64,000 bases of DNA, taken from contig JAEUKB010000085.1 of NCBI GenBank assembly GCA_016794365.1, positions 269,658 to 333,657 of the forward strand, read 5' to 3'. The translations under genes were made by a program, and so were the position numbers. Position 1 is the stretch's first letter. Every line of letters starts with the position of its first letter. The DNA is from Myxococcales bacterium (GTDB taxonomy: Bacteria > Myxococcota_A > Polyangia > Palsa-1104 > JAEUJZ01). The notes below the pieces were generated by a model. That model did not search any database, was not told the origin of the DNA, and saw only the letters and a list, made by a program, of their open reading frames with translations. Of the stretch, positions 7,860 through 16,800 are shown in pieces.

Positions 7860-10535
7860 TTAGCGAGGCGTTTCTGCGGGTTTGGCATCGCCACTTGCGG
7901 GCGGAGCAGCCGACGCTGGGCTGCTTTTTTCCGATGCAGTAGCAGTAGATACAGCGGACGGAGTCGGGGCTACAGAAGGAGTCGCAGCGGACGCCGGGCG
8001 CGTCTTGCTGGCAGGAGGCGGAGGCAGCGCAAACGGGATCTCTGGCACGCGCACAGAGAGCGATGCATCGCTCGGTAGCGGCTGAAGCCAGCGATAGGTC
8101 AAAAAGCTCGACAGCACACGCTTGGTGTAGCCGCGCGTCTCGTCGTACGGAATCGATTCCACAAACAGATCGATCTCTTGCAGATCCGCATACTGACGAA
8201 GCCAGCGCCACACGGCACCTTCGCCCGCGTTGTAGCTGCTGATCGTCAGCGACGGATGATGGTTCATCGTCTGCCACAGAAAGCCAAGGAACCGACTGCC
8301 GATCGCCACGTTGGTGGCCGGATCTCGCAGCGCCGCGCGATCGTACGGAAGTCCGTTTGAAAACCGCTTCGCAGTGGGCGGAATCATCTGCGTCAGCCCG
8401 ATCGCGTTGGCAAAGGACTCGGTCAGCGGATCGAACGCCGACTCTTCCCGCACAATCGCAAACTGGAGCGCTTCTGGATGTCCGTTTTGCTGCGCTGCGC
8501 TGGTCAGCAGCTCGGCATAGCCACGCGGATACGCGAGCAGCCACTGACTGCGCCACTTGCCGACCGGATAGTGCGACTGCCAGTCCGTCAGGATGTGACG
8601 CGGGATCCAGTGCGAGTGATACCAGTCGCCCGCGCGCTCATACAGCACCGACGCAAGCCACAACAGCTCTCGCTCCGGCGCGTCATTCGACCGATCCGAG
8701 CTGCGCTCGTTCGACTTGTCCGAGCTGCGCTCTTTGGACTTGTCCGAGCTGCGCTCGGTTGCAACGATCCCGACGGAAGCAAACTCTCGACGCGCTTCAC
8801 TTCCGAGTCCCAGCCGCAGAAGCTCAATGCCGCGCAAAAAACCGGGCAGCGAATACAGCGCTCGTGGCGCAAACTGCATCGGCTCGTCGTGGGGATCGCC
8901 GTATAGCTCGCCGAGCAGCGCGGAAAACTCTGTCGCAAAGCCGACGCGCAGCCGATTGAGCGAGAGCAGCGTATAAAAGCTCAGCGGATAGGTTCGTGCC
9001 GTCTGTTGATAGCGGGTCAGCGCGACGGAGCGATCGCCAGACAGCTCGGCAACCCGTCCGAGCCAGTAGAGCGTTCGCCCTTCCTGATCCCAGCCGACTT
9101 CACGCGGAATCTTGTCGAGCGCCGTCGTCAGCCAGCTTTTCGCCGTCTGAAGATCTTTTTTACGCAGCGCGCGAAACGCCAGTCGCCACAGTGCTTCGGC
9201 TCGTCTGTCACCGTCGGGAAAACGAGTGGGAAGCTCAGCCAGCAGCGCCGAACACTTCGCTTCGTAATCGGGACACTCTGCTGCGTCGCAGGTCTTTTTC
9301 GCACCGTCGCGAGTCACTCGCTCGGCCAGGTCCAGGTACATCTCGGCCTGTCGCAGACGCGCGTCATCGGCATAGCTGTGCGTCGGATGCTCGGCTTCCG
9401 CTTGCGCAAACAAGTCCGCCGCTTTTTGCAGTCGTCCCGCCGAGGCATGACAGCGCGCGCCCTGATACAGCGACTTCATGTGCAGATCGTCATTCTTGGC
9501 TGCCGACGGAGCACACGCGGCAACGGCTAGATCAAACAGCGGCGCTGCACGCGGACGCTGTCTTTGCTTAAACACGCTCTGCGCAACGTGATAGCGCGCG
9601 ATGCACTTCTGTTTGTCGTCGAGATCCGGCTGCTCTAACACCAGCAAGAACGCCGCTTCACTCTCGGGATTGCGCATCTCGTCGAACAGAATCTGCGCTC
9701 GCTCCAAAAGCTCGCTGGCCGAAAAGGGAGCTTGCTTGGTGCCCGGCTGCTCCAGTCGTCGCGCCGCTTGCGCCGATACAGCTTCCGTCGGAGCCTCGAT
9801 ATACAGCCGTCGCCAGATCTGAAGCGCTTCCGCCGATCGTCCAAGCCCGTCGAGCAGCGAGGCTGTCTGAACCTGCGCCGCTCGCTTGTGTCGTCCATGA
9901 TCCCCGCACGCAGCCAGGTACGCGCGATAGGCCGCGACGGACTGCTCTTTGAGCGACGCGGTCTTGGCCTTGTCTTGCTCGGCTTGGTTACGCAGCGCAT
10001 CGCCACGCAAAAAGCGCGCTTCACAGTCGAGCACCGAGTCACTCGGCACGCCCGCAAGCTGGGTCAGGCTCGCTTGTGGCTTGCCCGCGATGAGCAGAGC
10101 CTGCGCCGAATACAGCGCGTGATACGTCCCCAGCAGCGGATAGCTCTTCGCCAGCGCCACAAAGTGCTGTGCTGCGCCTTGTGCCGTCGTCGTTCGCTCG
10201 GGTCCAATCGGAAGCTGCTCGGCGGCCTTTAGCATCGTCAGCCCCAGCAGAAACCGCACCTTTGCGTCGAGCGCATCATCCTTTGCATCCAGTCGCTTCG
10301 CGCTTCGCTCAGCGCGCCACGCCACCACGTACTCGGTGATGAGCGCTTGCGCCGCGACCGCATCGCCCGATCGCAAGCGCTCACTCGCCTTGGCCAGCGC
10401 ACCACCGTCGAAGTACGGCTGAAGGCTGGCTGGATCAAAGGCAACCACCGGCGCTGCCGCAGCCTGCGCCGCAGCGTGAGCCGGAACCACTGCCATCGCC
10501 AAGCTCGCGACGGCAGAACGCAGAAGGAAGGACAT
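7860..10535 (-). CDS. slt: Soluble lytic murein transglycosylase with TPR region
   Basis: 891 residues. A signal peptide (cleavage near AHAAAQA) targets the periplasm. Residues about 60-670 are helical TPR-like repeats, as in the doughnut of Slt70. The catalytic SLT domain is at about 690-815: REESAFDP with catalytic Glu698, GLTQMIPPTA, and SSYNAGEGAV. It cleaves the MurNAc-GlcNAc bond with 1,6-anhydro formation. The last 60 residues are Pro/Ala/Ser-rich. Around residue 600 a 24-bp DNA repeat encodes a charged run of SSDKS-type units. The ATG overlaps the stop of the TonB-receptor gene by one base (TAATG), so translation is probably coupled. This is the last gene of a lipoprotein-receptor-transglycosylase set. 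Confidence 0.93.
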   Translation of the reverse strand: MSFLLRSAVASLAMAVVPAHAAAQAAAAPVVAFDPASLQPYFDGGALAKASERLRSGDAVAAQALITEYVVAWRAERSAKRLDAKDDALDAKVRFLLGLTMLKAAEQLPIGPERTTTAQGAAQHFVALAKSYPLLGTYHALYSAQALLIAGKPQASLTQLAGVPSDSVLDCEARFLRGDALRNQAEQDKAKTASLKEQSVAAYRAYLAACGDHGRHKRAAQVQTASLLDGLGRSAEALQIWRRLYIEAPTEAVSAQAARRLEQPGTKQAPFSASELLERAQILFDEMRNPESEAAFLLVLEQPDLDDKQKCIARYHVAQSVFKQRQRPRAAPLFDLAVAACAPSAAKNDDLHMKSLYQGARCHASAGRLQKAADLFAQAEAEHPTHSYADDARLRQAEMYLDLAERVTRDGAKKTCDAAECPDYEAKCSALLAELPTRFPDGDRRAEALWRLAFRALRKKDLQTAKSWLTTALDKIPREVGWDQEGRTLYWLGRVAELSGDRSVALTRYQQTARTYPLSFYTLLSLNRLRVGFATEFSALLGELYGDPHDEPMQFAPRALYSLPGFLRGIELLRLGLGSEARREFASVGIVATERSSDKSKERSSDKSNERSSDRSNDAPERELLWLASVLYERAGDWYHSHWIPRHILTDWQSHYPVGKWRSQWLLAYPRGYAELLTSAAQQNGHPEALQFAIVREESAFDPLTESFANAIGLTQMIPPTAKRFSNGLPYDRAALRDPATNVAIGSRFLGFLWQTMNHHPSLTISSYNAGEGAVWRWLRQYADLQEIDLFVESIPYDETRGYTKRVLSSFLTYRWLQPLPSDASLSVRVPEIPFALPPPPASKTRPASAATPSVAPTPSAVSTATASEKSSPASAAPPASGDAKPAETPR
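8695..8756. repeat. 24-bp period tandem repeat inside slt
   Basis: TCCGAGCTGCGCTC starts at 8695, 8719 and 8743, giving three copies with a period of exactly 24 bases. The unit is a multiple of three, so copy-number change would keep the frame. It encodes a charged linker of the type RSSDKS between the TPR and catalytic domains. Confidence 0.85.
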
Positions 10536-13500
10536 TAGAACGACAGCCGCGCGCCAAAGCGCAGATACAGCGGCGACTGATACGCCGTCGGCTGACCGTA
10601 GTTCGAGTTCAAGATCGGCTTGGTGCCATCTAGCGTGCGCAGCGACGACAGATCTTCGACTTTCCCGCCCGCGATCGGATTGACCACCGAATAGGTGTAC
10701 TCGTCGTCCACGTTGATGATCCCGCGCTGGTTCGCCACGTTGATCACGTCCCCGTAGACCGACAGCTTCACCGCTTTGGTCAGCGCGTGCTCATACGCAA
10801 GGTGCGCATCAAGCTGCGTGATCGTCGGCGTTCGTCCCGCACTTCCCGACGGAAGGATGAAGGTGTTGCGCGCTCCGTACTGGTTGTGCTGACCGAGCAC
10901 CTGAATCGGTCGTCCCGACAGCGCCGTGAACGTCAAGCTGGCCGTGATCGTGCCGTTTCCACCGAACACCGGCTGCTGATAAAAGCCCGTCGCCTTGAAG
11001 TTGTGCGGACGATCGTTGTTGAGCGGTCCGTTCCGATTCACCGTCAGATCGATGATGTCGTACTGCACGCTGATGTTCGGATCGAGCTGGTTATTGTACG
11101 GACTGTACGGACCCGGATAGTTACCGAGCAGCCTCGAGTACGTGTAGTTGATCAGCAGCGAGAAGCGATTCGACAGCCGCTTTTGCAGCGTCAGCGTCAC
11201 CGCGTGATAGTCGCGCGTGGCCTTCGGGAACAGCGCCTGCGCTTTGTAGACATCGGCCTTGTTCTGAGCCAGCTGCGCATCTTTGGCCAGCTTTGCATCC
11301 GTCGGAGCCGCCGCTGCATCACGCGCCAGACGATCCGCTTCGGCCTGAAGATCCGCCGCCGTCTTCGGATCGGACTCGGCACCTGGATTGGCGATGAAGA
11401 ACGTATCGCCTCCGTTTACCGACAGATCTTCGACGATGCTGCCCAGCCAGCGATACGTGTAGTACGCACCGACGACGATATCCAGCCCAAGGTCATACTG
11501 CGCACCAGCGACCACTTCGTCGAGGAACTGACCTTTCAAGAACGGCGCAACCGGCGCAAACACGCCACCGCCCGACACACGCGGATCCGACAGCGAGCAC
11601 GGCGATCCCGGCTGCGACTGCGGCACCACGACTGGACTTCCCGTCGGAGAAAGCTGGGCCCGACCGCAGTCTTTGGTAAACGCCCGACCGACGAGCAGAC
11701 CTTCCCCGCTAAACGAGCGATCGTTGATGTCCATCGGAATGGACTGATAAAAGCGCCCGTACTGCGCGTAGATCTTGGAACGACCTTTGCGGCTGGGATC
11801 CCAGGTTGCACCGACGCGCGGCGCGACGTTGTCGTACAGCGCAATCTGCTTGGATCCGTCAGCCCCGAAGATCTCTTGTGCTTCCCAGCGCAGACCGGCG
11901 TTGATGACCAGACCGATGTCCGACACGTTCCACTGGTCCCGCAGATACAGCGCGTAGTTGCGAGTCTCTGTGACGGCGCGGAAGTAGTTGTAGCAGTAGC
12001 GATCCTTCATCGCACCGCACGGCACGCCCGCGTCGCCAAAGCGATTGACCGGATCGGGCAGTGCGAAGCCGCGACGGATGCGCAGGCCGGTGCCCGCTGC
12101 GTCCGTCTCATACGCGAGCCGTCCCGTATACGATCCCGACAGCGGATCGTTCGGATCGAAGTCCACGCCGGTGTACTTGCGGGTGTTGTCGCTCAGGTTG
12201 TCTTCAAAGTCGAAGCCGAGCTTGATGCCGTGCGTTCCCGCGAGCTTGCCGTAGAACGTTCCCGACGCCTGAATCGCGTGACGCTGGAGCACCTGATTCG
12301 GCTTGTACTGTCCGAACCCGTTTTTCACATACGAGGTCACCGGACACGGATTCCAGATCGTCTTGCGCGTCGTCGGATCTAGCTCGACCCGGCAGCGCGA
12401 GATGTTCTCGAAATCTCCGAGCGAAAACGCCAAGTCACCACGCTCTTGATCGTTGGCTGGCGAGCGATAGCGCAGATACTGCTGGTTTTCCGCGTACGGC
12501 AGCTCTTGCAGACCTTGATAGTGGTAGCCGTAGATGACATCGACTTGCAGCTTCTTGTCGAAGAGCTTCCCGACGTAGTGAACCGTCGCGTCGTGGATCT
12601 GACGCGAGCGATCCATCTTCATCGCGTCGGTGTCGTTTGCGTAGCTGTCGTATTCGCTGCGAAACTCCGGCGCGCCGATGTAGCCGAGCGTGATGTTGTG
12701 ATCAGGGCTGATGTTGAACTGAAGCTTCGCGATCCAGTTGTAGAGCCGGTAGTACTCGTCGAGATTGCGGCTCTCTTCGGGGACTTCGACGGTCCGCAGC
12801 GCGAGCGGTCGCAGGTCACGATACAGAAGCTCCGACGACATGTAGTCGGGATCGCGATAGTCCGAGTCAACCTGCGCTTTCCACGAGCCGTCGCTGCGTT
12901 TTTCGCTTGACTTTACCTGCGTTCTTACAATTCGGTCGGTGCGATTGATGGTAAACGTCGGGGCAAAGCCGACATAGAACCACACCCGATCCTTGACGAT
13001 CGGACCGCCCAGCTCGAAGCCGAAGTCGTACTGCTGGAACTGCTTGCTGCGAAACGCCAGCGCTTCTCCCAGTCGAGCCACCGTCATCGGCGTCGCTTGA
13101 TACGGCGACCACGAACCGAACACACCGCCGTGGAACTCGTTCGAGCCGCTCTTGGTGACGATCGAGACCACACCGCCGGTGGCACGACCGTATTCCGCCT
13201 GATAACCGCCGGTGATGACGTTGAGATCTTTGATGAAGTACTGATGCAGCTGGGTCGCGACGACGCCCGTGCTTAGGTCAGTGGTGTTCAGACCATCGAC
13301 GAGCACTGCGTTTTCGTTGCCGGTTCCACCCGCGAAGCTGACACCGACATCACCACCTGCTTGGGCTCGCGGCGCGACATCGGCGGAACCGGGTGCCAAG
13401 CTCATGGCCGACTCGAAGGTGCGGCCTCGGACTGCGGTGTTTTGAAGGATTTCTTGGCTGATCTCGACGCCGGTATTGGCTGTGGCTATATCGACCGACG

Positions 13501-13912
13501 GCGCGCGCTCTTTGACGACGTAGACGTTTTTGCCCTTCTGCGTCGGCATCTTCAGGCTGATCGTCAGCGTCTTGCTCTGCGCGATGCGAACATTCGGACG
13601 CTCGACGATGACATCGCCGAAGTAAAAGCGAACGATGTAGTTGTCACCCGGCGGAAGCTGCGTAATCAGATACGATCCGCTCTTGTCGGTGATTTCCGAC
13701 TGCTCGCCTTGCAGCGCCGGACCGCTGACGACGACCGTCACACCTTGCAGCGGCTTGCCGGTTTCTTCGTTGGTGATGTTGCCTTGAATCTGTCCAAGCT
13801 GAAGCTGCGCCCAGGCGATGCTTGGCACAAACGGCACAGTGGCCAGCCCCGACAAGAGCAAGGTCTGCGACAGCTTCAAGTGGAGACGACGTTTTTTCGC
13901 ACTTCGCTTCAT
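10535..13912 (-). CDS. TonB-dependent receptor with carboxypeptidase-regulatory N-terminus
   Basis: 1125 residues. The signal peptide ends near SIAWAQ. A carboxypeptidase-regulatory-like beta-sandwich (about 38-120, GNITNEETGKPLQGVTV) is followed by a plug domain (about 130-260: VLVDGLNTTDLS, then GGYQAEYGRATGGVVSIVTK) and a large barrel ending in aromatic RFGARLSF, the usual outer-membrane targeting end. This is the Oar-like class common in myxobacteria. The substrate is not evident. One extracellular loop (residues about 845-880) is Ala/Asp/Lys-rich and may be a coiled or flexible insert. The ATG has GAGGGG six bases upstream. The gene lies 13 bases after the lipoprotein gene and overlaps slt, so the three are probably one operon. 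Confidence 0.93.
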   Translation of the reverse strand: MKRSAKKRRLHLKLSQTLLLSGLATVPFVPSIAWAQLQLGQIQGNITNEETGKPLQGVTVVVSGPALQGEQSEITDKSGSYLITQLPPGDNYIVRFYFGDVIVERPNVRIAQSKTLTISLKMPTQKGKNVYVVKERAPSVDIATANTGVEISQEILQNTAVRGRTFESAMSLAPGSADVAPRAQAGGDVGVSFAGGTGNENAVLVDGLNTTDLSTGVVATQLHQYFIKDLNVITGGYQAEYGRATGGVVSIVTKSGSNEFHGGVFGSWSPYQATPMTVARLGEALAFRSKQFQQYDFGFELGGPIVKDRVWFYVGFAPTFTINRTDRIVRTQVKSSEKRSDGSWKAQVDSDYRDPDYMSSELLYRDLRPLALRTVEVPEESRNLDEYYRLYNWIAKLQFNISPDHNITLGYIGAPEFRSEYDSYANDTDAMKMDRSRQIHDATVHYVGKLFDKKLQVDVIYGYHYQGLQELPYAENQQYLRYRSPANDQERGDLAFSLGDFENISRCRVELDPTTRKTIWNPCPVTSYVKNGFGQYKPNQVLQRHAIQASGTFYGKLAGTHGIKLGFDFEDNLSDNTRKYTGVDFDPNDPLSGSYTGRLAYETDAAGTGLRIRRGFALPDPVNRFGDAGVPCGAMKDRYCYNYFRAVTETRNYALYLRDQWNVSDIGLVINAGLRWEAQEIFGADGSKQIALYDNVAPRVGATWDPSRKGRSKIYAQYGRFYQSIPMDINDRSFSGEGLLVGRAFTKDCGRAQLSPTGSPVVVPQSQPGSPCSLSDPRVSGGGVFAPVAPFLKGQFLDEVVAGAQYDLGLDIVVGAYYTYRWLGSIVEDLSVNGGDTFFIANPGAESDPKTAADLQAEADRLARDAAAAPTDAKLAKDAQLAQNKADVYKAQALFPKATRDYHAVTLTLQKRLSNRFSLLINYTYSRLLGNYPGPYSPYNNQLDPNISVQYDIIDLTVNRNGPLNNDRPHNFKATGFYQQPVFGGNGTITASLTFTALSGRPIQVLGQHNQYGARNTFILPSGSAGRTPTITQLDAHLAYEHALTKAVKLSVYGDVINVANQRGIINVDDEYTYSVVNPIAGGKVEDLSSLRTLDGTKPILNSNYGQPTAYQSPLYLRFGARLSF

Positions 13913-13925
13913 GGCTAGCCCCTCG

Positions 13926-15209
13926 CTACATGTCCCTGGCGGTCATGTCGCCGCCCATATCCGCGACTGCTGCGTCGCTGCCCGTGCCCATGTCAGACGG
14001 CTGGCCACAGGCTCTGCCTGCCAGCTTCGCCGCGCTCGTCGTCGTTCCTGCGTAGCCCATCGGAGCATCGCTGGTCAGGATCCGTGCGCGCACCGCCAGA
14101 TCGCCAGCAAGTGCATGCTTTCCGACGGGGAATCCCGCAACTTGCGCCAGGTCTTTGAGCGAACCGCCCGCGAGCGCAAAGGAAACTTCGATGGTGCCCG
14201 ACGGCCAGCGCTGATCGGGCGTATCCGGCCAAAAGTACACGAGCCGCTGGCTGTCTTGCGCGCAGGTTCCGTCGCTGTTTCGCTTCCACACGTTGGTCCC
14301 GACCAGCACATCCACCGATCCGGTCATTCCATCGCTGCGGCGCACCACTGCCGGAAGCTTCAACGTCGTCAGCGGATCTGGATGCGTCGAGGCATTGAGC
14401 CGCAGCACAATCGCACCGTCCCGGGGAAGATCCGCAATGCTGTACGGATTGGCCGACGAGCCATCCCCGGACTTGCTCGATGCATAGACCCAAGCATCCG
14501 TCGTGCTGTCGCCGCGCCCCATTCGGAGCACCCGCAGTGGCTCGGTCCGAAAGCGCAGCAGCGACGCAGCCCCCTGCCAATCGACGCGGTTGTCATTGCG
14601 ATCGGCCAGTCCCGTATCGAGATAAACCCGGAAGCTGGTATCGGGCTCGAGCGAAGCGCGAGGATCGCTCTTATCGACGGACAGCTTGAGCGACGGGCCA
14701 TACGGAATGTCGCGCGGATCGTAGGACAGAGACGATCCCGAGATATCCAGCTGACGCTTGTAAGGCGGAATGCCGCGACAGCCATCGCACTCCAGACGAA
14801 TCGCACCCTCGGGAACACTATCGGGAGAATAGGCCTCGCCGTTCCACTTGAGCGGGATCTTGTTGAAGACGACGCGAAGATCGCTCGCAGCGTCGGGCGT
14901 CGGCGGGCTCTTCGTCGGGGAATACGCGTCTTTTTTGACGTCGTTGTAACAGATCCGACATTCCGTCGAGGATCGGTTCGCTTCCGCCGAGCAATACTCT
15001 GCGGAAAACTGCTTACAGTCGGGCAGGCTGGTGTCGGTAAAGACCGTGACATCGCGACTGGTCTTGTCGAGAAGCGTCAGCTTGGTGACGAGCAGCGGGC
15101 CGTCTGGTTCCAGCACTTGCCCTGTCAAATAATCGGCGCAGCTGATGGCAACCACCGACAGAGCCGAGCCAGCGAGCAGGCTGTAAAGTAGCGTCTTGCG
15201 AGACCTCAT
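13926..15209 (-). CDS. Lipoprotein of unknown function, Asp-Met-rich tail
   Basis: 427 residues. The ATG at 15209 was chosen because AAGGAG lies nine bases upstream and it opens a signal peptide ending in the lipobox AISC (Cys24). The mature protein is beta-rich, with several cysteine pairs (LPDCKQFSAEYCSAE, CRICYND, LECDGC) that could form disulfides. Internal sections look like repeated Ig-like or surface domains (LRVVFNKIPLKWNG; SFRVYLDTGLADRNDN). The tail (SDMGTGSDAAVADMGGDM) is of the Asp-Met-rich kind found in myxobacterial surface proteins. It is the first gene before the TonB receptor, so a receptor-partner role is possible but unproven. Confidence 0.75.
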   Translation of the reverse strand: MRSRKTLLYSLLAGSALSVVAISCADYLTGQVLEPDGPLLVTKLTLLDKTSRDVTVFTDTSLPDCKQFSAEYCSAEANRSSTECRICYNDVKKDAYSPTKSPPTPDAASDLRVVFNKIPLKWNGEAYSPDSVPEGAIRLECDGCRGIPPYKRQLDISGSSLSYDPRDIPYGPSLKLSVDKSDPRASLEPDTSFRVYLDTGLADRNDNRVDWQGAASLLRFRTEPLRVLRMGRGDSTTDAWVYASSKSGDGSSANPYSIADLPRDGAIVLRLNASTHPDPLTTLKLPAVVRRSDGMTGSVDVLVGTNVWKRNSDGTCAQDSQRLVYFWPDTPDQRWPSGTIEVSFALAGGSLKDLAQVAGFPVGKHALAGDLAVRARILTSDAPMGYAGTTTSAAKLAGRACGQPSDMGTGSDAAVADMGGDMTARDM

Positions 15210-15405
15210 CCGGGGATACTCCTTGATACGGGGACGCTCGGGCCAAGGACGAGCGGTCAGTCGAGACGCTATACAACGATTTTCGTGCTCCATCCAGAGC
15301 GAACCGCCGCAGCGCACTTGCCGCATCATCACGCCGCGCGCAGCGTCTACGCAGCGATGGATCCGTTCGCAGACCGCGCACCAGCCACTGCCCAATATCG
15401 AGCAG

Positions 15406-16791
15406 CTATCGTCGCAGTCTTCGCTTGGCGTGCGGGTTTAGATCGGTCCGACGACGCGCTCTCGGGGCAGTCAAGAGCAGCAGCCCGATGATCATCGCCA
15501 CGCCACTTAGGACCAAAAGGAACATGGCCAGAGACGGACGAAATACTCTTCCAGACGAACGCGGAGGTGCAGGTTTGGTGCTGCGCTCGGTCGCTTTTGG
15601 CGCGGCAGCCAGCGTCGGTGGCGCTTCGATGTCATCGCGATCGGGAACCACCGGCTCGTGAAGCAGGACTCGCTCGAGCACTTCACCGTTTGATGCGATC
15701 GCCATCAGCGTCGCGGCATCGCCATCAACTTGGACGCGCAGGTAGTGATGCTCAGCGCGAAACAGTCGCAGCGCCATGTCGTCTTCGACGTTGCACGACG
15801 TGCTGCGCGTATACAGCGGAGCACCGCCGCCGCCCGTCACAAAATAGCGCAGGCCGCCACGCTCGAGGTGCTGATAGGCATGCTCGTGACCGGCGAACAC
15901 AGCGCGCACACCGTAGCGACGAAGGATCGGAACCAGCCGTCGCTGAAGCCGCTCACTACCGCAGTACGCGCCCACCGAGTATGGCGGCTGATGCACAAAC
16001 GCGAAGGAATGACGGATGCTCGGATCTTTGCTTGCGTCGTCGAGCGTACGTGACAGCCACGCTGCCTGATCCGCATCAAGCGGACTGTTTCCGTCGAGAA
16101 GCACAAACAGCGCGTTGCCATAACGAAACGAGTAATAGACCGGACGACGCTTGCGCTCGACGCCTTGACTGGGCAGCACGAAGTAACGAAAAAAGTGCGC
16201 AGCCTCGGGATCTCCGCGCAGCTCATGGTTGCCCAGCGCCGGATACATCGGAACCGAGCGAATCAGCGGCGAGACAGCCGCAAAGTATCGTCGCCACTGT
16301 CCGGTATCGCCCGCGCGGCTGACCATGTCGCCCGTCTGAACCACCAGATCGGGACGCTCTCGCAGCATCCCGCGCACCACCGCTTGGTGATCAGCGTCGC
16401 GATCTCGACAGTCGCCGTAGACCAGAAACAGAAACGGCAGCCCCGGAGCCATCGTCGTAAACTCCGACTGCGCACTGACGGACTCCATCCCGGTCAGATC
16501 GCCTTGCTTGCGCACCGACACGAAGTAGCGATAGCGCACGCCCGATGACAGACCATCGATGCGAACCTTGTGAGTCAGCGCCGGACCGGACACAATCCCG
16601 CGCTTTTCGCCACGCTGACTCTCGACGTGAACCAGCGCAACGCTCGGCTGCTCGGTCGTAAACACCACCACCGCAGCGTCGGCGCGAACGTCTTGCAGAT
16701 ACGGCTCGATGTAAAAGCGTGACGACGGCGCTACGTCGGTCGCTGGCAAGGTCGAAAGGGCCACCGCAGCCCAAGTCAGCGCAGAGAGCAT
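15406..16791 (-). CDS. Secreted metallophosphoesterase, purple-acid-phosphatase-like, C-terminal anchor
   Basis: 461 residues. An N-terminal hydrophobic signal is followed by a fibronectin-III-like domain (about 25-115, FYIEPYLQD and GLSSGVRYRYFV) as in purple acid phosphatases. The calcineurin-type core carries metal-binding motifs in order: YGDCRDRDADH, QTGDMVSRAGD, ALGNHELRGD, FVHQPPYS and AGHEHAYQHLE. After a proline-rich linker a membrane helix (FLLVLSGVAMIIGLLLLT) and a basic end anchor the protein, with the enzyme predicted outside the cytoplasm. It starts nine bases after the kinase stop, so the two are co-transcribed. A pair of kinase and phosphoesterase is suggestive, but these phosphoesterases usually act on small phosphomonoesters or diesters. 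Confidence 0.87.
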   Translation of the reverse strand: MLSALTWAAVALSTLPATDVAPSSRFYIEPYLQDVRADAAVVVFTTEQPSVALVHVESQRGEKRGIVSGPALTHKVRIDGLSSGVRYRYFVSVRKQGDLTGMESVSAQSEFTTMAPGLPFLFLVYGDCRDRDADHQAVVRGMLRERPDLVVQTGDMVSRAGDTGQWRRYFAAVSPLIRSVPMYPALGNHELRGDPEAAHFFRYFVLPSQGVERKRRPVYYSFRYGNALFVLLDGNSPLDADQAAWLSRTLDDASKDPSIRHSFAFVHQPPYSVGAYCGSERLQRRLVPILRRYGVRAVFAGHEHAYQHLERGGLRYFVTGGGGAPLYTRSTSCNVEDDMALRLFRAEHHYLRVQVDGDAATLMAIASNGEVLERVLLHEPVVPDRDDIEAPPTLAAAPKATERSTKPAPPRSSGRVFRPSLAMFLLVLSGVAMIIGLLLLTAPRARRRTDLNPHAKRRLRR

Positions 16792-16800
16792 CGCTTCACG

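Noticed and set aside
7502..7894. 130-codon frame in the gap before the ATP-grasp gene
   Set aside because: It starts inside the transglycosylase gene and competes with a second open frame; no domain or ribosome site supports it.
10535..15209. SusC/SusD-type pair
   Set aside because: The lipoprotein has no SusD-like TPR fold and the receptor is of the Oar-like type, so a glycan-uptake pair is not supported.
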